From contig NZ_CP012160.1 of the NCBI RefSeq assembly GCF_001187845.1, positions 2,666,001-2,730,000 on the forward strand: DNA of 64,000 bases, read 5' to 3'. The notes under the pieces are model-generated. The model was given only the letters and a program-made list of their open reading frames with translations, did no database searches and was not told the origin of the DNA. This document shows positions 52,555 through 60,393 of this stretch, piece after piece. Position numbers and translations under genes: made by a program. Origin of the DNA: Octadecabacter temperatus (GTDB taxonomy: Bacteria; Pseudomonadota; Alphaproteobacteria; Rhodobacterales; Rhodobacteraceae). Positions within the stretch are counted from its first letter, which is position 1. Each line of letters opens with the position of its first letter.

Positions 52555-53351
52555 TGCCCGGCCGCCGCGTGATCGTCCACGCCGGCTTTCACAAGACCGG
52601 CACAACGAGCGCCCAAAAATTCCTATACGCTAATCGCAAAGACATCTGGCCGCGTTGCGCCCTCGCGCTTCCCGGAAAGCTTCGCGACGGAGCGGGCTTG
52701 CAAGCCGTTCGTTACTCACGCTTTCGCACAGATGCATTACTGGACAGTTTCAGCGACGAATTGCACGCCATGCTGTCACAGATCGACCCTGGGCGGCGTA
52801 AGATTTTGATTTCTGAGGAAAGCCTATCTGGCAGGATGCCCGGGCGGGATGGCCAATTGGATTACAGTGCAACGCCGACTTTGATGGCACGTGTTGAAGA
52901 TGTGATTTGCGATGTCTTCGGCGCAGAAGCCGAAGTCATTTTTTGCTTCACCACCCGCGAGCCAAAGTCGTGGCTAAAGTCGACCTACAAACACAACTTG
53001 CGCAAATCGCGACTGGTGATGGACGAAGAAGAATACGCGTCAACTTTCGGGCCTGCGGCGGATCTTATTGGCGTAACCAAAGAGATAGAGAAAGCCGTAA
53101 CGGGAATCGTCTCAACCGCTGACTTGGCTGGCCTAACCGGACCGGAAGGTCCTGCACAGCCGTTGGTGGATTTATTGGAACTGTCCGAACGCCGTCGTAG
53201 CAATCTCACTCCGCACGTGCCACATAACATCGGCCCAAAAGATGAAATGATTGACGAACTACTAGCCCTCAACCGATCTTCGCTATCGGATAAGGCGTTG
53301 GCTGCGGCAAAAATCGACCTGCTTGGAAAGGCAAAACAAAATGACGGATAA
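52554..53351 (+). CDS. PAPS-dependent sulfotransferase-like protein inserted between rimM and trmD
   Basis: A 265-residue protein. The 5'-phosphosulfate-binding loop is HAGFHKTGTTSAQKFL, and a 3'-phosphate site may be CFTTREPKSWLKSTYKHNLR. The region after residue 180 is less typical. It starts in the rimM stop codon and its 3' end overlaps trmD by 11 bases, so its expression must follow the ribosomal operon. Roseobacters often keep unrelated sulfotransferase genes, but the acceptor is unknown. Confidence 0.78.
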   Translation: MPGRRVIVHAGFHKTGTTSAQKFLYANRKDIWPRCALALPGKLRDGAGLQAVRYSRFRTDALLDSFSDELHAMLSQIDPGRRKILISEESLSGRMPGRDGQLDYSATPTLMARVEDVICDVFGAEAEVIFCFTTREPKSWLKSTYKHNLRKSRLVMDEEEYASTFGPAADLIGVTKEIEKAVTGIVSTADLAGLTGPEGPAQPLVDLLELSERRRSNLTPHVPHNIGPKDEMIDELLALNRSSLSDKALAAAKIDLLGKAKQNDG

Positions 53352-54132
53352 ACCCGCGAAATCCATTGGCCGAAAGTCAGTACAAGTCAGCGCCAAGCCG
53401 CAGGAATTGATGACAGACAAACCCCAACTCGCCCATGCATGGACGGCGCAGGTCATCACGCTGTTTCCGGATGCCTTTCCGGGGTTACTTGGCGAAAGCT
53501 TGACGGGGAAGGCGTTGAAAGACGGGATTTGGCAGCTGCAAACAACAGACTTGCGCCGTTTCGGTATCGGCAAACATCGCAACGTTGATGACACGCCGTC
53601 TGGCGGGGGCGCAGGCATGGTTCTACGTGCCGATGTCGTTGCCAATGCGTTGGGCGATACACGGCGCAAGGCGCGCGGTCGGATGCCGTTGATTTACCTT
53701 AGTCCACGGGGTGTGCCCTTCACGCAGAAAATCGCCCAAGATCTGAGCGAACAGGACGGCGTAACGTTGCTGTGCGGCCGATTTGAAGGCGTCGATGAAC
53801 GCGTGCTGGAACACTACGAGATCATGGAAGTGTCGATGGGGGACTACGTCCTGACGGGCGGCGAACTCCCCGCGATGACTCTGATTGACGCCTGTGTACG
53901 CTTGCTGCCAGGTGTGTTGGGCAATGAGGAAAGCGCGCTTGAGGAAAGCCATTCCAACGGCTTGCTTGAGCACCCGCAATATACTCGCCCAGCTGAATGG
54001 GAAGGGCGCACGATCCCGCCAGTTCTGACATCTGGGGACCATGGGAAAGTTGCCAAATGGCGCAAAGAGATGAGTGAGAAGATCACGCAAGAACGCAGGC
54101 CAGATTTGTGGGAAAAGAAGGGCAAAGCGTAA
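53341..54132 (+). CDS. trmD: tRNA (guanine-37-N1)-methyltransferase
   Basis: A 263-residue SPOUT methyltransferase. The trefoil-knot motifs are intact: VITLFPDAFPG, the GGGAGMVLR loop, LLCGRFEGVDERV and GDYVLTGGELPAM. The C-terminal domain carries RPAEWEGR. It methylates G37 to prevent frameshifting. The ATG at 53341 has GGAAAGG upstream; a second ATG at 53410 is also possible. It begins inside the sulfotransferase gene. Confidence 0.95.
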   Translation: MTDKPAKSIGRKSVQVSAKPQELMTDKPQLAHAWTAQVITLFPDAFPGLLGESLTGKALKDGIWQLQTTDLRRFGIGKHRNVDDTPSGGGAGMVLRADVVANALGDTRRKARGRMPLIYLSPRGVPFTQKIAQDLSEQDGVTLLCGRFEGVDERVLEHYEIMEVSMGDYVLTGGELPAMTLIDACVRLLPGVLGNEESALEESHSNGLLEHPQYTRPAEWEGRTIPPVLTSGDHGKVAKWRKEMSEKITQERRPDLWEKKGKA

Positions 54133-54181
54133 TTTGACTGCTGATTAATCTGTTACGATCTTTCTCATCGGCTGAAGACTC

Positions 54182-54195
54182 TTGATCCTGATCAA
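54182..54195. promoter_or_regulatory. Perfect FNR/FnrL box
   Basis: TTGAT-CCTG-ATCAA matches the FNR consensus exactly. Its centre is about 75 bases before the permease start. A transcript start 41 bases further on would fall near 54230, leaving a short leader. It implies activation under low oxygen. Confidence 0.65.
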
Positions 54196-54202
54196 TGCAT
54201 CG

Positions 54203-54214
54203 TCATCGCGATGA
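54203..54214. promoter_or_regulatory. 12-bp palindrome next to the FNR box
   Basis: TCATCGCGATGA, a perfect palindrome seven bases downstream of the FNR box. It lies in the -25 region of the proposed promoter. No regulator can be assigned. Confidence 0.3.
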
Positions 54215-54262
54215 GTGCTTAAGTTCTTCGGACAGTTCTTCAATTGGTAGGAAGTATTCGTT

Positions 54263-55498
54263 TTGACCGCTAAGCATGTTAATCACGACAAGCCCGCAAC
54301 GCCTACATTGCGACGCTCACTAACCTTACCGCTCCTGACGCTGTATGGGCTTGGGGTTACGGTAGGTGCTGGCATCTACGTTCTGATCGGTTCGACAGTG
54401 GCCGAAGCTGGCGCTTACGCTTGGTTAGCGTTCTTATTGGCAGCTTTCGTCGTCGCATTCACAGCGTTTTCCTATGCCGAACTGGCCACCCGATACCCTG
54501 TCAGTGCTGGCGAAGCCGCCTATGTGGACGCAGGATTTGGTCGACCAGTGCTCGCAAGCATAGTCGGTGGATTCGTCGCATTATCCGGCATGGTGTCTGC
54601 CTCAGCAGTTGCCGTTGGCGCGTCCGGTTACCTTGGCGGGTTAACAGGCCTGTCGTCCCCCATTTTGATCGTCGCAATTGTTGCATCTATGGGGCTCATC
54701 GCTTGGTGGGGTATTAACCAATCCGTAAAGGTCGCCGCGGCGATCACGATGCTAGAGATCCTAGGCCTTGTTTTTGTCATCACTTGGGGATTTGGCATGT
54801 CCGAACGCACTGGGGTCTCAACGGCAGAACTAATCCCGCCGCTTCAAGGCACACATTGGGGTGGCATCGCCAGCGCGTCCCTTTTGGCGTTCTTTGCCTT
54901 TATCGGCTTCGAGGACATGGTGAATGTCGCCGAGGAAGTCGAAACGCCCCGCAGAACCATCCCTCGCGCAATCGTTTATACATTGCTCGTGGCGACGGTT
55001 CTTTATGTTCTGGTTGCCGTTTCGGTGTTGGTGGCTGTTCCGATTGAAACGCTGTCGGGATCAGATGAACCACTAACGCTTGTGTTCGTGAATGCACCAC
55101 AGGTTGTTCAGACTGGTTTTGCCGCCGTGGCAGTTGTTGCCACGGTCAATGGCGTGCTGATCCAAATGATCATGGCCTCTCGCGTGATTTACGGGATGGC
55201 TCAACGTAAACGTTTCCCTGCGGTTTTCGCCATTCTTTCCCCACGGACACAAACGCCGACAGTCGCAACAGCTTTTGTGGCCGCTTGCATCATGGGATTG
55301 AGCTTATTCCTACCCATTGAACGTCTCGCTGGATGGACATCCCAGATCGTCCTCGCGGTATTTGTTTGCGTGAACTTGTCCTTGATCGCAATCAAGCGGC
55401 GGACAGCCACGACTGGCGATTACTATCGCGTACCAATTGCGGTGCCAATTTTAGGTATTCTGACCAGTATTGCGTTGTTTGTAAGTACGATCATGTAG
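54263..55498 (+). CDS. APC-superfamily amino acid permease
   Basis: A 411-residue integral membrane protein with about twelve helices. The first shows the APC motif LYGLGVTVGAGIYVLIGS, later YAELATRYPVSAGEAAYV and FFAFIGFEDMVNVAEEVETPRR. The substrate is probably an amino acid. The start appears to be TTG at 54263 with AGGAAG upstream. A perfect FNR box lies about 75 bases before. It interrupts the usual trmD-rplS linkage. Confidence 0.85.
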   Translation: MTAKHVNHDKPATPTLRRSLTLPLLTLYGLGVTVGAGIYVLIGSTVAEAGAYAWLAFLLAAFVVAFTAFSYAELATRYPVSAGEAAYVDAGFGRPVLASIVGGFVALSGMVSASAVAVGASGYLGGLTGLSSPILIVAIVASMGLIAWWGINQSVKVAAAITMLEILGLVFVITWGFGMSERTGVSTAELIPPLQGTHWGGIASASLLAFFAFIGFEDMVNVAEEVETPRRTIPRAIVYTLLVATVLYVLVAVSVLVAVPIETLSGSDEPLTLVFVNAPQVVQTGFAAVAVVATVNGVLIQMIMASRVIYGMAQRKRFPAVFAILSPRTQTPTVATAFVAACIMGLSLFLPIERLAGWTSQIVLAVFVCVNLSLIAIKRRTATTGDYYRVPIAVPILGILTSIALFVSTIM

Positions 55499-55524
55499 CG
55501 ATCGGGCGTACTGTATGAGTGAAA

Positions 55525-56028
55525 CTAAATCCGTGTTGGCTTGCGACGGGTCCAAATGGCGATACCGACGCCGATGACAAAACACAAAGAACCCATCAAA
55601 CTGAATATCGTTCCCATAAATGCGCTGGATTTCATCATTCCAACACTGCGCAACTCGCCTGTTTCCCAATTGGCGCGCCCTTCAACCACATCGCCCTCTG
55701 TGTGCGGTTTGGGGCTTACCCAAATGCTGGGAACGTATTCGACAAGCTGCCCATCGGGGCTGCGGGACTGAAACGTAGGTTGATAGACAAAACCGTCATC
55801 ACTGCGCTTACGATCCATAAGGACGACGGTTAGCTCGGCCTCAACAGACGCCTTGGTGAACTGTTGCCCAGAATAGATAAAAAACATCCCCACAATAAAA
55901 AAGATCCCGCCAACTAAGGTGAAAACTAGCGGGGTAACGGCGCGCGCAACTTTGGAAGACCCTTTTTCTTTTTTTGGGCGGCGCATTTTAAACCGGAATT
56001 TCTTTGGCGTTTCAGAATTTAGGAACAT
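55525..56028 (-). CDS. DUF3592-family membrane protein
   Basis: A 167-residue protein with a membrane helix near each end (TPLVFTLVGGIFFIVGMFFIY; FMGTIFSLMGSLCFVIGVGIAIW) and an extracytoplasmic middle domain of the DUF3592 kind (VYQPTFQSRSPDGQLVEY). Function unknown. Two start codons, 56028 and 55986, are possible; neither has a clear ribosome-binding site. Confidence 0.7.
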   Translation of the reverse strand: MFLNSETPKKFRFKMRRPKKEKGSSKVARAVTPLVFTLVGGIFFIVGMFFIYSGQQFTKASVEAELTVVLMDRKRSDDGFVYQPTFQSRSPDGQLVEYVPSIWVSPKPHTEGDVVEGRANWETGELRSVGMMKSSAFMGTIFSLMGSLCFVIGVGIAIWTRRKPTRI

Positions 56029-56347
56029 GAACCCACACTTTCGCCGCTAATTTTATACTGTGTCTGTGCTATTGCATCTGCCAGTAGACAAACAAAAACG
56101 CAAATACGGCGCAAACCCCAATCCCTCTTGCCCCAAACGCCCCTTAGCCCTATACGGCCCAAGTGCGTGACCCAACTGAGTCGCAGCACCTTTTTGGTAT
56201 GGCCGCGACCTCTTCACCGCGAACCCGCCAAAATGCAAAGCAAGGCCGTTAATACCTTTGGTGGGCAACACGATTGACCCGATGAAGACCAAAGCTCTGG
56301 CAGCCCTCACATCCGCGGAAAAACCGCGTGACTATAAGGAGTGGATC
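56029..56347. other. 319-base spacer before rplS
   Basis: This carries the divergent promoter DNA of the DUF3592 gene and the long rplS leader. The only structure I see is CGCGG-AAAAA-CCGCG (56314-56328) directly before the ribosome-binding site AAGGAG. An in-frame ATG at 56282 would add 22 residues to L19 but lacks a suitable ribosome-binding site. Confidence 0.5.
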
Positions 56348-56734
56348 ATGAACCTGATCGCACAAATCGAGGCGGAACAAATCGCCGAACTGGGCAAAGA
56401 CATCCCAGACTTCAAAGCCGGCGACACTGTTCGCGTAGGCTTCCGCGTGACCGAGGGTACACGTACCCGTGTGCAGAACTACGAAGGTGTCTGCATCGCA
56501 CGCAAAAACGGTAAGGGCATCGCTGGCTCATTCACTGTTCGCAAAATTTCCTTTGGTGAAGGCGTGGAACGTGTGTTCCCACTGTACTCCACCAACATCG
56601 ACTCCATCACAGTAGTCCGCCGTGGCCGCGTTCGTCGCGCCAAGCTGTACTACCTTCGTGAGCGTCGCGGTAAGTCCGCACGTATCGTCGAGAAGACAAA
56701 CTACCGCGCGCCTAAAAGCGCCGCACAAGCGTAA
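56348..56734 (+). CDS. rplS: 50S ribosomal protein L19
   Basis: A 128-residue protein with the L19 features [58 protein letters not shown] and [16 protein letters not shown]. It sits at the 30S-50S interface. The ATG at 56348 has AAGGAG six bases upstream, and 30 upstream in-frame codons are rejected. Followed by rpmE after 11 bases. Confidence 0.97.
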   Translation: MNLIAQIEAEQIAELGKDIPDFKAGDTVRVGFRVTEGTRTRVQNYEGVCIARKNGKGIAGSFTVRKISFGEGVERVFPLYSTNIDSITVVRRGRVRRAKLYYLRERRGKSARIVEKTNYRAPKSAAQA

Positions 56735-56745
56735 GGAAGATCGAG

Positions 56746-56967
56746 ATGAGAAAAGACATTCACCCCGATTACCACGTCATCGACGTCAAAATGACAGATG
56801 GCACGGTTCACCAGATGAAATCCACTTGGGGCGCCGAAGGCGACCAGCTGGCATTGGACATCGACCCGACTGTGCACCCTGCATGGACCGGCGCAGGCGC
56901 ACGCCTGATGGACACTGGTGGTCGTGTTTCCAAGTTCAAGAAAAAGTACGAAGGCCTGGGCTTCTAA
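56746..56967 (+). CDS. rpmE: 50S ribosomal protein L31, cysteine-free form
   Basis: A 73-residue protein ([42 protein letters not shown]). It has none of the zinc-binding cysteines found in the C+ form, so it would work without zinc. It is co-transcribed with rplS and followed by a strong terminator. Confidence 0.95.
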   Translation: MRKDIHPDYHVIDVKMTDGTVHQMKSTWGAEGDQLALDIDPTVHPAWTGAGARLMDTGGRVSKFKKKYEGLGF

Positions 56968-56993
56968 AGCACCTAACCTTTTCGGAAAAGAAT

Positions 56994-57023
56994 ACGCCGC
57001 TCCTGTTTGGGGGCGGCGTTTTT
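56994..57023 (+). terminator. Intrinsic terminator after rplS-rpmE
   Basis: ACGCCGCTCC pairs with GGGGCGGCGT (one wobble) around a six-base loop; T5 follows. Confidence 0.9.
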
Positions 57024-57033
57024 CGTTTGGGCT

Positions 57034-57369
57034 TCAAGTTGGTGGTGGACCGAGCTGCTCAAGGTCATACAGCACTGCCATAAAGCGTTGCCCGTATTGC
57101 GTGATATTGTACTCTACCCGTGGTGGCACCTCAGAGTAGGTCGCCTTGCTGATAAGGCCGAATTCGACATTCCGGCGCAAGCAATCATTCAGAACTTTCG
57201 TCGTCAAACCGTCAACGGAACGCACCATTTCACCCGGGCGATTGATCCCCTGTGCCAACAGATCAAAAACAGTCAGCGACCATTTACACCCACATATTTT
57301 GTGTACGATTTCTGCAGACGCTGGCGGCGTCACGCGAGTGGTGATTTTCTTTATGTGCGCGTTCAACAT
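57034..57369 (-). CDS. HxlR-family regulator
   Basis: A 111-residue winged-helix protein: CGCKWSLTVFDLLAQGINRPGEM, GLTTKVLNDCLRRNVEFGLI and the wing EVPPRVEYNITQYGQRF. One or both cysteines (CGC) could sense electrophiles or oxidants, as in some HxlR proteins. It diverges from the SDR gene, and three GTRCCT repeats lie in the 104-base spacer. Confidence 0.85.
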   Translation of the reverse strand: MLNAHIKKITTRVTPPASAEIVHKICGCKWSLTVFDLLAQGINRPGEMVRSVDGLTTKVLNDCLRRNVEFGLISKATYSEVPPRVEYNITQYGQRFMAVLYDLEQLGPPPT

Positions 57370-57372
57370 CTT

Positions 57373-57409
57373 GTACCTTTTTGTGCCTACCTGTCGACTT
57401 GGTGCCTAC
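57373..57409. promoter_or_regulatory. GTRCCT repeats in the HxlR/SDR spacer
   Basis: GTACCT at 57373, GTGCCTAC at 57383 and GTGCCTAC at 57402, spaced 10 and 19 bases apart, so all face a similar side of the helix. Probable HxlR binding region. Confidence 0.5.
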
Positions 57410-57473
57410 TTATGCCGGCTGGTTTCCCTACGTATTTATGACTTCCAACGAAAACAAACAATGGAAGACGACT

Positions 57474-58211
57474 ATGACACAGCATGCACTCATCACTGGC
57501 GGATCCAGCGGCATGGGCCTTGCGACAGCTAAACGGTTGATCGCAAAAGGCATCCCCACAACAGTAATTGGTCGCGATGCAGCGACCTTAGCACAAGCCG
57601 CGAAAGAAACGGGTGTGGCCACATTTCAGGCTGATCTTTCAACACAAGAAGGCATTGATGCGGTTAACGATCACATCGCAACCTTGCCATTGACCCATTT
57701 CGTCAACGCTGCGGGTTACTTCAATCCCAAGCCGTTCCTCGATCATTCAGGCGATGACTATGACATCTACATGAACCTCAATCGTTCTGGGTTTTTCGTA
57801 TCTCAAGCTGCCGCGCGCCAGATGGTGAAACAAGGGGGCGGCGCGATTGTTCACATCGGTTCCATGTGGGCACACCAAGCGATCGCAGCGACCCCATCTT
57901 CGGCCTATTCCATGGCCAAAGCGGGGGTTCACGCACTGACACAACACATGGCAATGGAGCTTGGTAGCCACAACATCCGCGTCAATGCCGTTGCCCCTGC
58001 GGTGGTACGTACACCCATCTACCGCAATTTCGTGCCCGATGATGTGATGGACGAAACATTGGCAAGCTTTGACGGCTTCCACCCAATTGGCCGTATTGGC
58101 GAGCCAGATGACGTCGCTAAGGTGGCTGAATTCCTGCTCAATGCCGACGCTGATTGGGTAACTGGTGCAGTTTGGGATGTCGACGGCGGCGTCATGGCTG
58201 GCCGTAACTAA
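57474..58211 (+). CDS. Short-chain dehydrogenase/reductase
   Basis: A 245-residue SDR. The cofactor motif is ITGGSSGMGLATAKRL, followed by VNAAGYF, a catalytic Ser in IVHIGSMWA, and YSMAKAG with the catalytic Tyr and Lys. It uses NAD(P)H; the substrate is unknown. The ATG at 57474 has GGAAG upstream. Likely controlled by the divergent HxlR protein. Confidence 0.87.
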   Translation: MTQHALITGGSSGMGLATAKRLIAKGIPTTVIGRDAATLAQAAKETGVATFQADLSTQEGIDAVNDHIATLPLTHFVNAAGYFNPKPFLDHSGDDYDIYMNLNRSGFFVSQAAARQMVKQGGGAIVHIGSMWAHQAIAATPSSAYSMAKAGVHALTQHMAMELGSHNIRVNAVAPAVVRTPIYRNFVPDDVMDETLASFDGFHPIGRIGEPDDVAKVAEFLLNADADWVTGAVWDVDGGVMAGRN

Positions 58212-58219
58212 CAAAAAGA

Positions 58220-58251
58220 AACCGCCGCCCCGGTAGGTGCGGCGGTTTCAA
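58220..58251. terminator. Bidirectional terminator between SDR and pit
   Basis: GAAACCGCCGC pairs with GCGGCGGTTTC around a ten-base loop, with A and T runs on either side. Confidence 0.85.
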
Positions 58252-58268
58252 ATTCAAAGGTCTAGGTT

Positions 58269-59759
58269 TTAAGCCCCAACAACCATCACAAGCACCCAAA
58301 AGATCGAGGCAGACAACAGCGCCGCAGCTGGGACCGTGATGATCCAAGCTGCGATGATCGTCATGAAGTGCGAACGGCGCACCAATTTGCGGCGGCGGCG
58401 TTCCTCAACCGAATAGGCTGGCTTGTCGGGCATTGCGACGCGTGCTTTGCGCAGACGGCGTTCTGCGTCCCATTCACGGAAGAAACCAACACCAAACACA
58501 CCACCAACTGCGATATGCGTTGAGCTAACTGGCAGGCCGAGCCATGAGGCCACAATCACCGTGATCGCCGCTGAAAGGGCTACACAGTAAGCGCGCATCG
58601 GGTTCAGCTTGGTGATCTGGCTACCGACCATGCGGATCAGCTTTGGTCCAAACAAGAACAAACCAAATGAGATACCGAACGCACCAATCACCATCACCCA
58701 GAACGGGATGGAGAAGCTGTGCGTGAAGTCACCGGATTGGGAAACCTGAACGATTGCCGCCAAAGGTCCAACAGCATTGGCAACATCGTTCGCGCCGTGC
58801 GCAAAGGACAGCAGTGCGGCGGAGACAACCAATGGAATACCGAACAGAACTTTGAGGGACTTGTTGCGGTTCTCAAGGCCTTCGGACTGTTTCTTGATCA
58901 CTGGGATCATCACCAGCCAAACCAAGATCGCAACCGCGAGGCCAATCAGCAGCGCCGTTGGCATGTCGATTTTGATGATCTTCTTGAGGCCCTTGAGCGC
59001 AAGGTATGCGCCAAACGCACCCGCCATAATACCAACCAAGACAGGCACCCAACGACGGGCGGCAGCGATTTTGTCATCGCGGTAGATAATCCGTGACTTA
59101 ATGACGAAAAGGAAGAACGCGGCAATCGCACCACCCAAAACCGGCGAAATGACCCACGACGCAGCAATCGCGCCCATTGTGTCCCAACTTACAGCAGCAA
59201 AGCCTGCCGCCGCGATACCAGCCCCCATTACACCACCAACAACAGAGTGCGTCGTGGAAACAGGCGCGCCAACGAAAGTCGCAAGGTTAACCCACAGGGC
59301 AGCCGATAAAAGCGCAGCCATCATCGCCCAAATGAACGTCTCGGGCGTGCCCATGCTTTCAGGCGCGATAATTCCTTTGGCGATGGTCGAAACGACATCC
59401 CCGCCTGCAATCAACGCACCGGCACTTTCAAACACCACGGCAATCGCGATGGCACCGCCCATGGTCAGCGCATTTGCACCAACCGCTGGACCCATATTGT
59501 TAGCCACATCGTTCGCACCGATGTTGAGAGCCATGTAAGCCCCCAGACAGGTCGCAATGATCACGATCATGGAATTGCTGGTTTGCCCAAAGAACAACGC
59601 AGCAGCTAAGCCTGCGAGTACGATAAACAGAAGTGAAATACCTGGTCCAACCAACGGGCGTGCAACATATTGCGTCGCTACTTCAAGTCGAGAAAACCGC
59701 GCTAAATCACGATCCAGAGTTTCTAGATGGCGTAGATCGCCGTTGTTGTTGTCAGTCAT
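58269..59759 (-). CDS. pit: PiT-family inorganic phosphate transporter
   Basis: A 496-residue protein with about ten helices and the two PiT signatures, NIGANDVANNMGPAVGA and AHGANDVANAVGPLAAI, each at the start of one half. A hydrophilic loop lies near residues 220-250, with a second charged stretch before the last helix. It would bring in phosphate (or metal phosphate) with protons. No Pho box was seen upstream. GGGGGG directly precedes the start codon by four bases. Confidence 0.92.
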   Translation of the reverse strand: MTDNNNGDLRHLETLDRDLARFSRLEVATQYVARPLVGPGISLLFIVLAGLAAALFFGQTSNSMIVIIATCLGAYMALNIGANDVANNMGPAVGANALTMGGAIAIAVVFESAGALIAGGDVVSTIAKGIIAPESMGTPETFIWAMMAALLSAALWVNLATFVGAPVSTTHSVVGGVMGAGIAAAGFAAVSWDTMGAIAASWVISPVLGGAIAAFFLFVIKSRIIYRDDKIAAARRWVPVLVGIMAGAFGAYLALKGLKKIIKIDMPTALLIGLAVAILVWLVMIPVIKKQSEGLENRNKSLKVLFGIPLVVSAALLSFAHGANDVANAVGPLAAIVQVSQSGDFTHSFSIPFWVMVIGAFGISFGLFLFGPKLIRMVGSQITKLNPMRAYCVALSAAITVIVASWLGLPVSSTHIAVGGVFGVGFFREWDAERRLRKARVAMPDKPAYSVEERRRRKLVRRSHFMTIIAAWIITVPAAALLSASIFWVLVMVVGA

Positions 59760-59848
59760 GGTGCCCCCCGTGAATATGAGGGCACAATTGACTCTAACAA
59801 CGCATCAAATCAATGCTTTTACCGTCCGAATGACCAAAAAATGGTCAA

Positions 59849-60313
59849 TTAGATAGCAGAGCCATTCAAAATGGATTTCAACTCGGGCTCATCCACCAAA
59901 TTGGCGGCTTCCGAGGGGCTGACCCAACGCCGCTCACGCTGGCCTGCTTCTGGAAAGTCGTTTTCAAGCGCATTTACCGAAACAGAGTAAACCAAAGTCT
60001 CAATCGGGACCGGGAGGCCGCTGCCCATAGTTTTGTCGTAGTCATAACTGCCGATAGGTTCAGGTTCGGCGGTCGCGTCTTTTACGCCCGCTTCTTCCCA
60101 AGCTTCTTGCAATGCAGCCTGCGATGACGCGAGGCCACGGATGGGCCAGCCTTTAGGAATGATCCAGCGTCCGGTTCCACGGCTCGTGACCAAAAGAACC
60201 TCTTTGTCATCACCAACGCCACGTGTGCAAAGCGCCGCGACTTGCAGTCCTTTTGGGCGACGAAACATCGGCGCGACAAAGTCACGTAAAACGCGGTTGA
60301 TAGCGGAATTCAT
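59849..60313 (-). CDS. Nudix hydrolase with a degenerate Nudix box
   Basis: A 154-residue protein with the Nudix fold of the DIPP type (LLVTSRGTGRWIIPKGWPIRG). The Nudix box GLASSQAALQEAWEEAGV lacks the first acidic residue and the arginine of GX5EX7REUXEEXGU, but it keeps the metal-binding EE. DIPP enzymes cleave diadenosine and inositol polyphosphates. It may have altered or weak activity. It lies between pit and the helicase, on the same strand. Confidence 0.82.
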   Translation of the reverse strand: MNSAINRVLRDFVAPMFRRPKGLQVAALCTRGVGDDKEVLLVTSRGTGRWIIPKGWPIRGLASSQAALQEAWEEAGVKDATAEPEPIGSYDYDKTMGSGLPVPIETLVYSVSVNALENDFPEAGQRERRWVSPSEAANLVDEPELKSILNGSAI

Positions 60314-60393
60314 TCGGGCACTGCCATTTTTTCTTATTATCTTTGGACACTTACATAAGGGTAAGTGCCCAAAAATGCAACTTAGGCCTTAAT

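Noticed and set aside
59831..59847. TGACCA-N5-TGGTCA palindrome as a further GntR site
   Set aside because: The arms are in the opposite order and spacing to the TTGGT-N11-ACCAA sites. It lies at the 3' end of the Nudix gene and is more likely a weak terminator.
59760..59850. Pho box upstream of the phosphate transporter
   Set aside because: No pair of CTGTCAT-like direct repeats at 11-base spacing is visible.
60345..60370. Terminator between the Nudix and helicase genes
   Set aside because: The GGACACTTAC/GTAAGTGCCC stem has its T-run on the wrong side for the only transcripts crossing it, which run on the minus strand.
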